Part shown: piece by piece, positions 1-12,254 of the stretch
Layout: each line of letters opens with the position of its first letter
Numbering within the stretch: the stretch's first letter is position 1
DNA from: Diplocarpon mali
Lineage: Eukaryota > Ascomycota > Leotiomycetes > Helotiales > Drepanopezizaceae
DNA: 64,000 bases
Direction of reading: 5' to 3'
NCBI GenBank assembly: GCA_024741835.1
Contig: JAENRP010000131.1
Span: 35,070 to 99,069, forward strand
Made by a program: the position numbers and the translations under genes
The notes under the pieces: model-generated
Database searches by the model: none
Seen by the model: the letters and a program-made list of their open reading frames with translations, nothing else
What the model was told of the DNA's origin: nothing

Positions 1-211
1 TGGGAAGGATTGTGTGTGGATTGGCGGACTTTTCAAGGAGATTCCTTGGAAGAAAGTCTCACCGACTTGTGGGTAGGAAAGCAAAGGCAGAAAGCCGTGG
101 AGGTCACTCGGTGACGGTGGCGCAGAAAAAGATGTCTGGGGAAGAAATGGAAAGGAGCTGAGGTGCCGATAGGGGTTCGGGCGTCCGTGAAGCAACGTGG
201 TACAGTCTGGC

Positions 212-251
212 AGACAGGCAGGCAGGTAGGCAGGCAGGTAGGCAGGCAGGC
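212..251. repeat. GGCA/GGTA tetranucleotide repeat
   Basis: Imperfect tandem array of GGCA and GGTA units. Confidence 0.8.
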
Positions 252-738
252 CGCAATGGAGGAGTTCTCTGCGAAGATTTGGAGCTTTGCCGACGAGAGA
301 GAGCGCTCCTGAGACGGGCGACGATGCTGCGATTAAGCTTTTCCAAAAGAGGCAGAAAGGCGATGGATGCTGATGCTGTTGATGCTCAGGGCGGTGGCCA
401 ACAAACAGACGATTGATGATTAATACGAGGTCGAGTGGGAAGACGGGTGTCGTCAGCGTCGATGGGAGGGAGAGGAGGGGAAGAGGGGAGCCAGAGACGA
501 GGAGTGGAAGGGGACGTAGGGTTAAAGTAGAGTCGTGGCGGAGGTTCAGGTTTGAGGTTTGGAGGTATGGAGCTTTGCTACTGGTAGGTAGACTTGCAAC
601 GGGTTTGGGTGGTAGGCAGGTAGGTTTTGGTGGGTTTTGGCTTAGACCGGCTTGGGATCTCGCTTGACATGACTTTGTGTCGGCCTGCGTGGGGATCCCT
701 TGTGGATTGTGGATGGTGCGGGCTGGTATGGTGCGGGA

Positions 739-776
739 GGGGCGACGGCGAGGGCGACGGCGAGGGCGACGGCGAC
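739..776. repeat. GGCGAC/GGCGAG hexamer repeat
   Basis: About six hexamer units alternating GGCGAC and GGCGAG. They create spurious Arg/Ala/Glu-rich open frames on both strands. Confidence 0.8.
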
Positions 777-1180
777 TACGCTGCACCAACGGTGTGCCAC
801 TTCGCACCTCTCTACTCTCTACCGTGTTCCGTGGACATGCCTCCTCCCCGGACATCGTCCACAGGATCACCAGGTCGCGCAGGCGAGGATGTCCCTCCGG
901 CCGACGTTTAGAGCTCTCATGGCCGTGTTTCATTGAGATCGTGCCAATCCCGCCGGCATTCGTGCAATCAATTGTGAGGCAGTTGTGGCGGACGAGTGAC
1001 AGGTCCAGGCCAGAGCGGATCCCCTTGCCTCTCCCATCTCGCCTTGCCCTTCTTGACCTTACCTAAGACACCTGAGCTGTGTCCACACGCCTCCTCGGTG
1101 TAGATGCACCGGAAGACTTTGTATGTGCATACCTAGTCCCTATGGTTGCCGTACCCGGGTACGGGCGCCGGACACCTTTG

Positions 1181-1236
1181 CACCTCCACCTCCACCTCCA
1201 CCTCCTCTTCCACCTCCTCTTCCGCCACCACCTCCC
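1181..1236. repeat. CCACCT-type polypyrimidine-rich repeat
   Basis: Array of CACCTC and CTTCCACCTC units. It is read as HLHLHL or as Glu/Val repeats in spurious frames. Confidence 0.8.
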
Positions 1237-3370
1237 CTCCCCTTCCCTTCCCCTCCATCCTCGCTCTGATCTTGCGATGCAGCCCGGCATGATGCGGCGG
1301 CACAGAGAAGCCTGCACGGCGCGGAATCAAGTCTCTCGACCCGGGCAGCCTATCCCGAGCACAGCACACAGCAGAGCACAGCAGAGCACCCTGCTCAGGA
1401 GGAGGTCGTCCGGCTGCCCTCGCATCCACTACGATCCCTCCAGCACTGTCCACTGTCTCCCGTGGTACAGTGGAGTTGGGATGACATGTGCTCGATCTCC
1501 TTTCCTCCGGTATCATCTATCCACCCATCGAAAGAAGAAGCGAAGGAGAAAAACGGGGTATGCATGCTTCACCTCACACAGATTGGCTGGCAGTTCGTGA
1601 CCGGGGTTTCATATGCGCGCGCACACTCCCCCTACCCGACTACTCGTTCTTCGAAGATTCGCCGGGCTCCACGGCATCGCCATCCCTAGCATACCTCGTT
1701 TCACGGCCGGCTCTCTCTTCCCCGGCTTCGGACGGATATCTGTCGGCGTCTGAGGCGCGAATAGCCGGGGAGCCATCGCGTTTGACCCTGGGGACGCCTT
1801 CGAACGGGCACTCCGACCTGCTGCCCGAGGAGCCGTCTCGGATCATCAGTCAAACTCTGCGACCGAGCTATTTCCCAAACCCGATTTTGCCGAAGCCAGC
1901 CAGCCAGCAATCCCTCCCTGTCGGCCTCTTCACGAGTCGGGCTGGCAGTTTCACATCCACCGTTTGCGGACCCGTGGGATGTGGGCTTGGATAGCTACGG
2001 CGGCCCCTCAGAGCAGCCTAGCGATAACATATACACCCTCTCCGCGCCAGGGATCCATCGTGCAGACCTACATTTTCCGAATTTAACATGCTTTGGGCCT
2101 GAACAGCTTCGTGCCGCTAATGCGGGGGAAGCGCGCCGTCCCCTGATTCCTTGGAAGAACTTCAACTCGAGTCTTTCAACTTACTTAGTAACTCCCTAGC
2201 TCCGACCTCCCAGCCTGCGGGCAGACTGAGTATATTTCGAACAGCGTTGCATTCACTTGTGGTATGTTTGTTGACAAATATCGGCCAATGATCTCTCATG
2301 CTTTGGCTCGTACGAAGCATTACTCTGCACATCTTGACTGCCTGGAGCAGCCGACTAGACTCGGCTGCCGCCTTGCGCTGCGTGGCATTGTTATACTCTC
2401 AACGGGCGAAGCGTAATCTAGGCGTAGAGAGAGAGATCTGTCTCTCTACATATCTATCTGTATGCATATATTCGCAAACCGTAGATGTGAAGCTATTCAG
2501 AGATTCCAACCCCACAGCATCCTTTCGCTTCCGCTGTCAGTAAATATGCGGTTACCGGGTAGTTGTCCTCATCCGCAGTACATCGACGATTGCCTTCACA
2601 CGGCATTATTCATGAGTCGGCGCTCCATCCGTCACGCATCATCCTAAGCCAGCTCACTCGACGCGGTGTTAACTGCTCGCCGTTGGTTGGCCTGCACGCC
2701 TGACACCCAGAGGTCATGGCTCATCGAAGACTGCGTGTGAGCTCGTCGGGGTAGCAGCAAGAAGCTCTCCCGGTACTGGGGGGTTGTCGTTGTCGACGGG
2801 ATGTAGGAATCGCACCAAGGCGGCGGGCAGTCACGTCGACACACGCTAAGCCCTTCTCGGGTCGCTACCGGGGTTCCGAGTCGCGGGATACAGGGGAGCA
2901 GAGTGAAGTGGAGGTTAGACGCGAAGGTTATATAGCATAGGGCTAGGGTGAGGGCTGGGTAGGCGAGGTCCCTCATTGAAGAAGAATAAGAACGAGTAGG
3001 GGGATGGGGGAGAGGATGGACCAGGCAGACTGATCACGCAGGAAGGTCAAGGGAGGCGAGGTCCGGAGGGGAATGCGCCGTCGCAGCGCGAGCCTCGCTG
3101 ACCCGGTGTCGACGCGACTTAGCATCGTGTCGTAGCTCGACCTGCCCACCTCCGAAATCGTGTTTCGGGAGAGTCGAGGGCACCGGAAACGGGACCCAAA
3201 CCTCAACGCCCCCTGGTTTCCGAGGGGTTGCTAAAAATACCTCATACCGCGGTGCAGCACCGTCCGGCGAGGAGAGCCCCCAACCCTAAGCACGCGTGCA
3301 CAACCACGCCGACTAGAATCGGGTGTCGAGCGGACAGCTGGCGTCGGCCGGGAAGCAGGAGGGGGGTTAT

Positions 3371-3448
3371 GGAGAAGGAGAGAGAGGGGGAGAGAGGGAG
3401 AGGGAGAGGGAGAGGGAGAGGGAGAGGGAGAGGGAGGGAGGGAGAGAG
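3371..3448. repeat. GGGAGA purine-strand repeat
   Basis: Long run of GGGAGA/GAGAGG units, all purine on the + strand. Such homopurine tracts can adopt triplex structures, but no function is visible here. Confidence 0.85.
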
Positions 3449-4005
3449 ACGATGCAAAGGTCATGTGCGATGCCGTGCAACGCATAAAGGGGGGAAGTCC
3501 GCCGGGCCCCCCGGGATCTCTGTAGACGCGCTGTCCTATCCATGATCGCCCGAACACGCCCCGTGCATCTAGATCAAGACACGTTGTGCGAGGCGCGCAC
3601 TGCATCTCGTGAGCCGCCAGAGGTCGCCTCTCGCATGAAATAGACGAGCGGTGAGGTGCTCGGGGGGGGAGGGGCTCGCTTACGCGGGCTGAAAGGGGGG
3701 GGAGGGTTATCCCGCCGTCAACAAAGAAAGGTGCGGAACACCCTCTCCCCAGCGCAGGCTTCCGACCTCAACTACTGGACCTAGGACCTAGACTAGGTGG
3801 CATTATGCACCCAGCACACCGTTCGCTGCCAAGGAGCTGCCCACCTGCCCTCCGCGGCGCCGCCTACGTGCACCCGCTTCTACTCTGTCCTGGTGTGCAG
3901 CAGAGGCAGAGCTAGCTAGCTGTCCGGGCCGCGTCCCAAAAGGACCCGAAGGAAAAGGGGGGGGGGTATCCTCGCTTAACGAGTCGGCATGCAATGCATC
4001 GCTGC

Positions 4006-4023
4006 ACACACACACACACACAC
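4006..4023. repeat. CA dinucleotide repeat
   Basis: Perfect short CA microsatellite. Confidence 0.8.
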
Positions 4024-5098
4024 GAGAACCACGCGTCCAGCCTTCCGTTGGCCTCTCCCTGTCTCGGTCTCTCGCCCCAACTGCGCTCTGCTGCCCCGCG
4101 GCCGGCCCTGGCGGTGATGCATCCGGCACGATCTGCATTTCTGAAACGCAGGCTCGGCCTCTGCGACGGGGGACGCCCCGCAGGGTGGTACGGGGCAGGT
4201 CGAGCCGCGGCGTCGCCCGGCCATCGGGACGTCGGGGACGAGATGGAACGCCGGGCATGCGAGGGACGCCTTCGCCGGCCTCGGCCCCTCGGCGTGGCCG
4301 GAAGATGCCACGGCCCGGGTGGCACGGCACGGCACGGCACGGGGGGCTGTGGCGGCGACGAGCTTCCCGGGCCGGGGAGAGGTGGTCGGGTCGGGGGTAT
4401 TCTCCCGGAGCGCGCTCGGCCGGGGCCGCATCCGCAGGACGTGCATCCGCGCGGCTTGCCGGTGTTCTCGGTCTCGGAGGTCCCACGTTTCCCCCCGACG
4501 CGCTGGGGAGGATCCGGCCCAATCAACGCCACCTGCGCCAGGACGGGGGCGTTGCAACAGGGCAGAGCTCGATATCGCGGTAAGCAGCGAGATCAGCTTT
4601 TCAGCCTCGTGGCGGGGCGGAACGAGACAATGACTCCTCTCTTGTCCCTGTGGTTTTGGGGGGGGGACGAGTTTCAGACCCGGTACCGCTCCTCGATTTC
4701 ACCCAGGCCGCATCAGTACACCAGCCGAGTGCCGTGCGGTCCAAGATGATTTCTCTCTTCCAAACTAGCTCCACTTGATACGCCAACAGCTCATGCCCAA
4801 TCCCCCCCGCCAGTCGCCTTCTCTGCCTGCAGATCGCCATCGTCTCATGGATAGCGATAAACCACAACGAGAACGAGAGGAGATCGTCGGGTCAGGCGTC
4901 GACACGTGATCAGATCGCTCCGCGGCTCGCTTATCTGAAAACGGCAAGGCTGGCGCCATTCGTTCGGGCCGCCCCTGCACGCTGCTACAGCCTCAACCTG
5001 ATGCGAGTAACAAACCACGCGCCCACATGTCGCTGCGAGACGGCCAACCCTGAACACCCGACCAGAAAGACGCGGCACCGGGGCTGGGTCGCGATCCA

Positions 5099-7027
5099 AT
5101 GCCCCAAGACGAAGAGACGCCGAGGGCAGACTCCCCGCCGCGAACGGATGCGTCCGATCGGAGCGGCAGCGACAGTGAGAGCGAGGACGAGCCGCCCCAG
5201 GTACAATGGCTCGCCACCGGGCGCGAGAGGAGGTCGACGGCCGGGAACAGGCTCCACAGCCTGCTCCAGCAGGAAGAGGAAGATGACGAGCTGGAACTGC
5301 TGTTCGCCGAGGCCGACGACGATGCGGGCTTCTCGGACCCCGAGGCGGATTCGGATGTGCAGATGGACTCTTCGTCGGACGACGACGACCAAGGGCCCGC
5401 GGCGGGCGAAGATGACATGGAGGGCGAGAAGGAGCTGCAGAAGCAGGCTCGAGCCGACAAGGCGAAGAAGCGCAAGCGGGATGGTGGGATGCCCCGGGGC
5501 TTCAAGAAGAGAGTCCAGATCGCCCCGACGGCGTCCCACGCGCCGGCCCCGCGGATCAAGAAGAAATCGGAGCGCGCGTCCTGGATCCCCACCGCGGAGG
5601 GCGCCCCGACGAGAGCTTCCGCGCGGGGGACCACGAAGCAGAGCAAGGAACAGCTGCACATGCAGATGGTGGACCGGGAGATCAAGCGCTTGAATCAGCT
5701 GGCGAACATGGACAAGGCTGCCAAGGCACGGGAAGCCGCGAAGAAGCCGCCGCTGACGCAGGAAGACCGACTGCGGGAGGCCGCGCGCGTGGAGAAGAGC
5801 AACTCGAGGAGCTTGTCCCGATGGGAGGAGGCGGAGCAGCAGCGAGAGGAGGAGCAGCTCGCGAAACTGGCCGCGCTGAAGAACCGCTCGCTGGAGGGCC
5901 CGGTCCTGACGTGGTGGAGCGGGCTGGGCGAGTGGGTGGGTGGGAAGCTGAAGAAGGTCGGCAAGCACCTGGTCATCGAGGACAAGGAGAAGCCGGTCAA
6001 GAAGAGGAAGGCGGGCGAGATGGAGGAAGAGGGCGACGCTGCTGCCGCGTCTGTACCGCCCGAAGGCTCGGCCGAGGGGCGCGCACCGGACGAGAAGGCT
6101 GCAAGGCCGCCCGTGGAACCGGCCCGCGAAGCCGGAGCAGCGACATCTGTCACTCCCGAGCGCCGCGCTGCCTCGCCAGCTCGCCAGCCCGCGCTCGTGC
6201 CGGAACAGCGATTCGCGCCCCTCGGCAACCCTCCCTCGGCTCCGGCCCCGGCTCCGGCGATGCGGTTCCCCCCGCCACTCTCGGCCCGCCACTTCATCCC
6301 GGAACCCCCCAACTCCTCGGTCCTGGCGCCCCCCGCCGGCCTCCCCCTGAGCGCTCCCCCGCCCCCTCACAACGCCTTCCACCGCCCGTACATGCTCGCG
6401 CCCCCCGTGCTCGACGGATCGGCCCCCCTCCCGGGCTTCAACACCTCCCCCCATCCGCTGCCGCCCTCGACACCCGCGACGCCCCTTTCCCGGATGCGTC
6501 CACAACCCCTGGCGCCACCGCCCGTCCCCGACCTCCCCCCTCCACCCCCGGCAGTCGAACACGCCTCCTGCAACTACCTCATCCTCGAGAACTTCGACGA
6601 GACAGCCGTCCGAGACAAGAATGTGCAGATGCAGATCCTCTTCGGCCGCAGATTCCCCAAAGCTCCGCGTACCCTCTCCCTTGTCCCCGTCGCCTCTGTC
6701 CCCCTCTTCTAACCCAATGGCATAGGATTCAAAGCCTCGCACGAGCTCTGCGCCATCACGGGCCTGCCGGCCAGATATCGCGATCCCAAGACCGGGCTGC
6801 CGTACCACAGCGCCTTTGCGTACCAGGAGATCCAGAAGCTGAAGAGGAGCGAGTACAAGTGGAGTCAGCTGGTCGGGTGTTATGTTGGTCTCGGCACGCA
6901 TGCGGCGAGGGGCGTGCCGGAGAGGTTCCGGGCACTCGCGGGAGAGGGGGCCGGGGGTAGGGAACCGGTGGTCGATATCGGTGCTGGGCTGACTGGTCAG
7001 GATGGTGGGGGCGGGAGTGGGGGGTAG
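5099..7027 (+). CDS. VPS72: VPS72/Swc2 (YL1) subunit of SWR1-type chromatin remodeller
   Basis: The spliced model is 623 aa, with one intron at 6669-6725 (GTACCC...CATAG); exon 1 ends in phase 1 and the frame closes at TAG 7025-7027. The N-terminus is highly acidic. It carries the YL1-type segment RRSTAGNRLHSLL (about residues 43-55) followed by a Glu/Asp stretch, the region that in Swc2/YL1 binds the H2A.Z-H2B dimer. A Lys/Glu-rich central part and a ~170-residue Pro/Ala-rich linker follow. The C-terminal YL1_C module is split by the intron: exon 1 ends near ILENFDETAVRDKNVQ and exon 2 begins with FKASHELCAITGLPARYRDP, followed by TGLPYHSAFAY. By family knowledge the protein works in the nucleus in SWR1-type H2A.Z deposition. 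Third codon positions are almost all G/C, unlike the genes after 19.5 kb. The start is the first ATG before the acidic region. Confidence 0.93.
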
Positions 7028-9660
7028 CAGTGGGAGCGCGAGTGCTAGTCAAGAGTGCGAATACCCATCAGACCAGAGAGGGGCGGAGAGGGATGACTTG
7101 TACGATTGATATGACCTGTTTCTTGTAGCTGGCATGGCACCGAGCTGTTGTCGAGCTTTGAGTAGATGCTGCTTTGGTCGCCCGGGGCATAATTTATTCT
7201 CTTCTCTCCCTTTCTCTCCATCTCTTTTTTTTTTTCTTTTTTTTTTTTTCGTCCCTCCTCTTTTCTTCTTTCACGCTGCCTCGCTGGGGGGAAGCAGGTG
7301 ATGTGAAGATGCTGTCGCCGCCACGAGACTCGGTGCCTTGCCTCTGCCATTAGGTGAGCATTAAGGTCTTTTTTTTATCTCTCTTTCCCCCCCTTTTCTA
7401 GATGCGTACGTGCGAGCCTGGCTGCGTGGCTGCGCGACTGTGCTCTGCTGGTGGTGCCGTGGTAGATGCCGTGGTAGATGGTCTCATGGATGGTGTTAGC
7501 AGATGGAATCGTAGCGGCGACCGTGGTGAATACCGCTCAAGATACGAACCACGACCCCTCCCTTGTTCTTTTCTTTCGTGACTTGCCAGCCGTGTGTTCA
7601 TCTCGTCGCGTACCAAGTCACTAGATGCGATCTCGCAGCGGCCTTGGTCCGAGGGTGGGGAGAGAAGGGAGGAGAGGGAGAGGCTGACGGCACTCTTCGC
7701 GAAGCCTCCTCTCCGGCGTCTCCGGTCCTGCTATCCCCCGCCTGGAGTGCGCTGAAGATGACGACGGAAGTGGCGCTGGCGGTGGAAGAGAAAAGAACCG
7801 ACGCTTTCCCCCTCTCGACGGCGTCCGCTACCGTGCCCTGCGGACCGAGGTCGTCCCTCCCGGATCGGCATTCCCTCTGGCGTTGTTGCGGGGGGAGCGT
7901 GACCACTCACGGCCGCAGGCCATGCGACGACGTCAGCACCGGCTTGGGCCATCCGTGTCCTGCGTCTGAGGAGTGAACATACCCTACGCAAGACTGGAGA
8001 TCGAGAGCGAGGCAGGGCCGGGGTACGAGGAGCTGGGGGGATCGCTGGGGCCGCTCAGCGGTGGTGGACGGGAATATCGCTACGCCGTATGATGGCTTGG
8101 TTCTCAGGCCCCGTCTCGGTAGAGCAACAATGCAGCGTGGGGTGAGGTTGGTCTCTCGACTAGATCATGGGCAGTCACACGCGTTTTTGTAGTATTGGTG
8201 ATCGGCACCGCACATATTGAGCGTGATTTCTTCGCGATGGGGACTTCTTCACCGGCACGACCACGAGGAATCAGCGCTCGAATCTCCAGATCAGAGTCGG
8301 GTACATCGACCCTTGGCTCTTTTCCTGGTGCCGTGAACCCCACCCCAGGCATGAAGAAGAAGAAATCGCGGCGTGAGAAACTCCAGCTGGGTGCAGCCGC
8401 GTCAGGCGAGGACCAGAAACCGCCGAGGATCCCCATCGCGCGAGGACTTAGCTATCCTTTCCGGAGCTAGGTCTTCTCGAAGAGGACCTTTGGCAACTCG
8501 CTCCGTCGGTGTTCTCTGCTCCTCTTCCACGCACGGATCCCCGCCCATCCCATCTCCTGTCCGCGCAGTCCTCGGTGCCTACTGTCTCCAAACAGGGCGC
8601 CGTGCTCAGACCTCAGGCTGGAGATAGAGAGGGGATGAGGATAGTATTGCAAATCCGGAGAGGACGTGCGATATGCAGAGGGGGGGGAGGCCGAGGTAGA
8701 GACTGGGGGGGTGGTTGTTTTGGAGAGTGCGGCGGCCGAGTGTGCAGGTAGCGGTGGTTCTTCCGAAAGGTAGCAGTAGGAGAATCAGTTGAGTCTGCGG
8801 GAGGGTGTGACAGGTGTTCCTGAGCCTGGCTCGGGATGGTGCTGTGTTCTGTTGTGTTGATCGCCAAGATAGGGGCTCGGTTAAGAAGCGAGGCGATGTC
8901 TTGGCGCCGGATGCTGAGAACATGTAGGATTGAGAATGGAGGAGTGGATGCGCAAGATAGAAGACGCGGAGAAGAAGAAGAATGAAAAGCAGTGCGGTAT
9001 ATGCCGACCCTCTGGGAGGCCTGTGGTGCTGGTTTTTGTCCGGCGTATACAACAGTCAAAACTCCGCGCGCGTCGTCCCTCATGCGCGGCTTGGGCTTGA
9101 TCCCACCTTGGGTTGAGTTTGGAACGTCGAAGCTTACCAGTGGACTTGCATGTGATGAGTCGCCAGGTGGTGCCCGCCCCGGAATATGTTTCGCGCTGGC
9201 TAGAATGAGTGGACAGTGGGGTTCAGGGTGATCGCCGGCGGGAGATGGTGTCGAGGATGTCAAGAGTACGTGAGGGCTGGCTACATATCGACTACCAGCC
9301 CTGAGCGAAACTGCGCCACGGACAATCATTGCACACGAGCACTTTCCGACCACCGGCCATTAAGAATCCGACCCTGCGCTCGGGGACGTAGCTTTGATAC
9401 TGTGCCGATCTGGGAGAGTTGCGTCAGGCGTGAACATAATACGGTGTGTCGTTTCGAGCCCGCGGCCTCCCGCGACTCTCGGCCAAGCTCGCCGCCGGAA
9501 ATGCCTGTTTGGGAGAAGGACGCTGTCTGCAGACTCCGGGTCTCGGTAGAATGTGCGAGTAAGCGTGGGAGTATCGTTGACTTGACGGGCGGATGTGCAT
9601 GGTACTTTGAGATGACAGCTTGAGCATACCAAGCCCAGATTGATACGTGGTGATTCGGCT

Positions 9661-9921
9661 GTATCACGTCATGGAATGAGACAGCCAATTAGGTATATCT
9701 GGTAAATCGGCCCTGCTGTAAAAGGTCTGGCCATGCAGCTACATACAGATCTGGTCCACCCCCGGACTAGTCCTGAACTCCCTTCTTGTATCTCACGTTA
9801 TAGAATGAGACAGCCAATTAGGTATATCTGGTAAATCGGCCCTGCTGTAAAAGGTCTGGCCATGCAGCTACATACAGATCTGGTCCACCCCCGGACTACT
9901 CCTGAACTCCCTTCTTGTATC
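9661..9921. repeat. Two-copy 129-bp direct tandem duplication
   Basis: Copy 1 (about 9661-9789) and copy 2 (about 9790-9921) share a near-identical core from AATGAGACAGCCAATTAGG through CTGAACTCCCTTCTTGTA. The offset between matching positions is 129 bp (9675 versus 9804). Differences are few: TCACGTCATGG versus CTCACGTTATAG at the left edge, and one G/C change near the end (GGACTAGTCC versus GGACTACTCC). The close identity indicates a recent duplication. Confidence 0.9.
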
Positions 9922-10586
9922 CCCCGAAAAGAAATACAGGATACGCCTCCAAGACCTCGTTTACAAGAGGTTCGTGAGTATGCCAACTCTGTATCATCTA
10001 CGAATACGGCCGCACCAGTGAGGGCTCCTTGAAGGCGTGAGCGAGTCCGGACGGAGTGTTCCTGCTATTCTGTGCGGACCTACACTTCCCTTGGTCGGTG
10101 CAGGCCTGTACCCCTAGCCTCGACTTCTCAAAAAGGCTTTGTCCGTCTCCTGCCCCTTATCTCGTCAATCCTTCTCGATCTGAAGATTCTCTTCCCCCTC
10201 ACAGATGGGTAGTTCTTGTTCACAAGTACGAAACACTCCGTTTCATCAGCCTCTCCTACTCGGCTCGTCTGGATTGCTGAAACGGTTATTTAGGTAGTGC
10301 TCATCCTGCAAGCGAGAGCCGCAATACGAGAACGCCAACAGGACGACAGCTTAGTATCTAGCATAATGAAACCGTAAAGGAGTTTCATCGCCCTATAATC
10401 TCATGTCAATGCCATCACAGCGAACTCGCTCTGCAGGATATGGCTGCATAATCCGCTGCTCTTGACGCTGTCGTAATAGGCTTGGATTGTGCGGGACTGC
10501 ACGGGCTTCTTTTTGCAGTGCCGGGAACAGGAACGCGAGGGCGACTGTCGTGTGGACAGAGTGAGCTCGTTTTAGAGGTAGAAGGG

Positions 10587-10921
10587 GAAGGGGAAGCTGT
10601 CCTGGTGAGGAATGGATGTTTGATAGAGGTTGGTAGTTTAGGAGGGGGGATATGTAAATGCGGAGAATCTTGAATCGATTCTGTCTATAGGAAAAAGTTC
10701 TCTCGATAAGACAGCAGAATAAGGGCAAGCTGCCCTAGTAAGGAGATATTCAACAGAGGTTCGTAGTTTAAAAGGAAGGATATATAAATATAAACCTTAA
10801 ATCGATTCTATCTACAGGAAAAAGGTTCTCTCGATAAGACAGCAGAATAAGAGCAAGTTCCTATCTGGTGGAAGGATATATGTAAAGAAGAATCGATTTT
10901 GTGTAGAGGAAGAATTGCTCT
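10587..10921. repeat. Degenerate ~126-bp tandem repeat, about 2.5 units
   Basis: The landmark GAATCGATTCTGTCTATAGG at 10672 recurs in diverged form at 10798 and 10890. GGAAAAAGTTCTCTCGATAAG near 10690 recurs near 10816 with one inserted G, followed both times by ACAGCAGAATAAG. Unit starts resemble AAGCTGTCCTGGTGAGG and AAGCTGCCCTAGTAAGG. The third unit is shortened by an internal deletion. Confidence 0.85.
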
Positions 10922-11137
10922 GGGCTTGACAGGAATATTAAAAGCAGATATAACGAGTGAGATTGAGGAGAAACGAGGACTTTTACATGTGTGAAATGAA
11001 GCAGCTAGGGTTAACAAGGTGAGGTGATGCGGGAAAGTAGTGGGAGAGCTAAACAGTCTAATATACAGCTCGAGGCGTGGCTGGGCGGCAGTAAGAGCAA
11101 CCATGCCGACAGTGATGTTTCGCTCTCTTGATGAATA

Positions 11138-11185
11138 GATATACATATATACGTATATACATATATACATATATACATACACATA
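11138..11185. repeat. ATACATAT microsatellite
   Basis: TA/CA-rich tandem array of roughly 8-bp units. Confidence 0.8.
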
Positions 11186-12226
11186 AGATACGACCTCTGA
11201 CCGAAGATGGTCTGCCTCTTCTATTCATGGCCACGTCAGGCGTATGGCTGCGTTGGAGGGCAAGTAGAGACAGCTTGTGAATTCGCTTCTCGGCCAGCAT
11301 CCACAACTAGCTTCTAGAGAAGATCGCAGCTTGTGGTGGTTGAGAGGGTAGAGAGGGCAATGCAATTGATATGAGGAGCGGATCCGTCGTCGCAGTAGCA
11401 GACGCAGAGACGAAGATGCGCTCCTCGAGATATCACGTTCGGCTAAAGCCCACACTTCGCCTCCTGCACTTTACCGATGCAGGAAGCTCACGGATGATAC
11501 TAATTAGCCATGACTAGTCTAGACTCCTACCAAGCCAGCACTGTAAAGGGCACATGTAAAGAAAGGAAATAAGGACGCAGCATAGGAACGGACAGGAACT
11601 TCGGCGCCCAGTGCGAGTTGAAGTCCTCGCAGGGATTCTCCCTGACGACCGCACGTGAACCGAACACGCTCACGAGGAGGAGCTCAGTCGGGATGATTCC
11701 CGCAATCGCAGCACAGCGTTGCAACTTTGCTACGTCCGACACGGGCCCGTGTAGACCAGGAGCGTGGCTTTCGCACTCGTTCCAGAGCCCCTTGACGAGA
11801 GAAGCGGGGAATCCTGGAGCTTTTGGCTCGACGAGAGGCCTCGCTCACACGAGTGAGAAGAAAAAGAAGAGGACGCGCAGCAAAACGACTCTCGGACGGG
11901 ATTTTTTACAAGATAGTCACTAGTTCGCTCAAAACATCGAGTCCACAGTTGTCACGATGCCGCGCATGACTCTTGCGCACCAGCTTGCAGGCCTGTTCTC
12001 CAGAAAAGCAAAGCGGGTCGGGATGCTCCGAGAGAGACTCTTGACTTCCAAGCTACATGCTCGCGCTCTGCACACCACGCGAGCCGCCGGGTGGTCAGAC
12101 GCGCAGAGAGAGTTGGGCTGTGGGAATCAGAATCCATTCCGCCCTCTCGTACGTGTTTGGAGATGAGTGCATGTGCGTCCTACGGGGAGGGACTCTTCCC
12201 TTCTGACGATCCTTGGTAACGCATGT

Positions 12227-12254
12227 AAGAGCAAGAGCAAGAGCAAGAGCAAGG
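12227..12254. repeat. AAGAGC hexamer repeat
   Basis: Four to five tandem copies of GAGCAA. Confidence 0.8.

Larger units (their letters stand above)
1..5098. other. GC-rich region without a supportable gene
   Basis: No reading frame here has a recognisable domain, and the longer open frames are biased by simple repeats or GC richness. The stretch holds several microsatellites (listed separately) and long C/G runs. The last few hundred bases are presumably the promoter and 5' leader of the VPS72 gene that starts at 5099. Non-coding RNA or UTR exons cannot be excluded by eye. Confidence 0.6.

Noticed and set aside
4985..6901. 638-codon open frame on the minus strand opposite VPS72
   Set aside because: It is the antisense of a gene with extreme G/C third positions, which removes stops from the opposite strand. 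Its composition (Arg/Leu/Gly-rich) has no domain.
5821..6960. 379-codon + frame overlapping VPS72
   Set aside because: Shadow frame of the real coding sequence; Arg/Gly/Pro-rich with no family similarity.
8613..9353. 246-codon minus-strand frame
   Set aside because: Pro/Ser/His-rich, no domain, no plausible splice structure, poor codon pattern.
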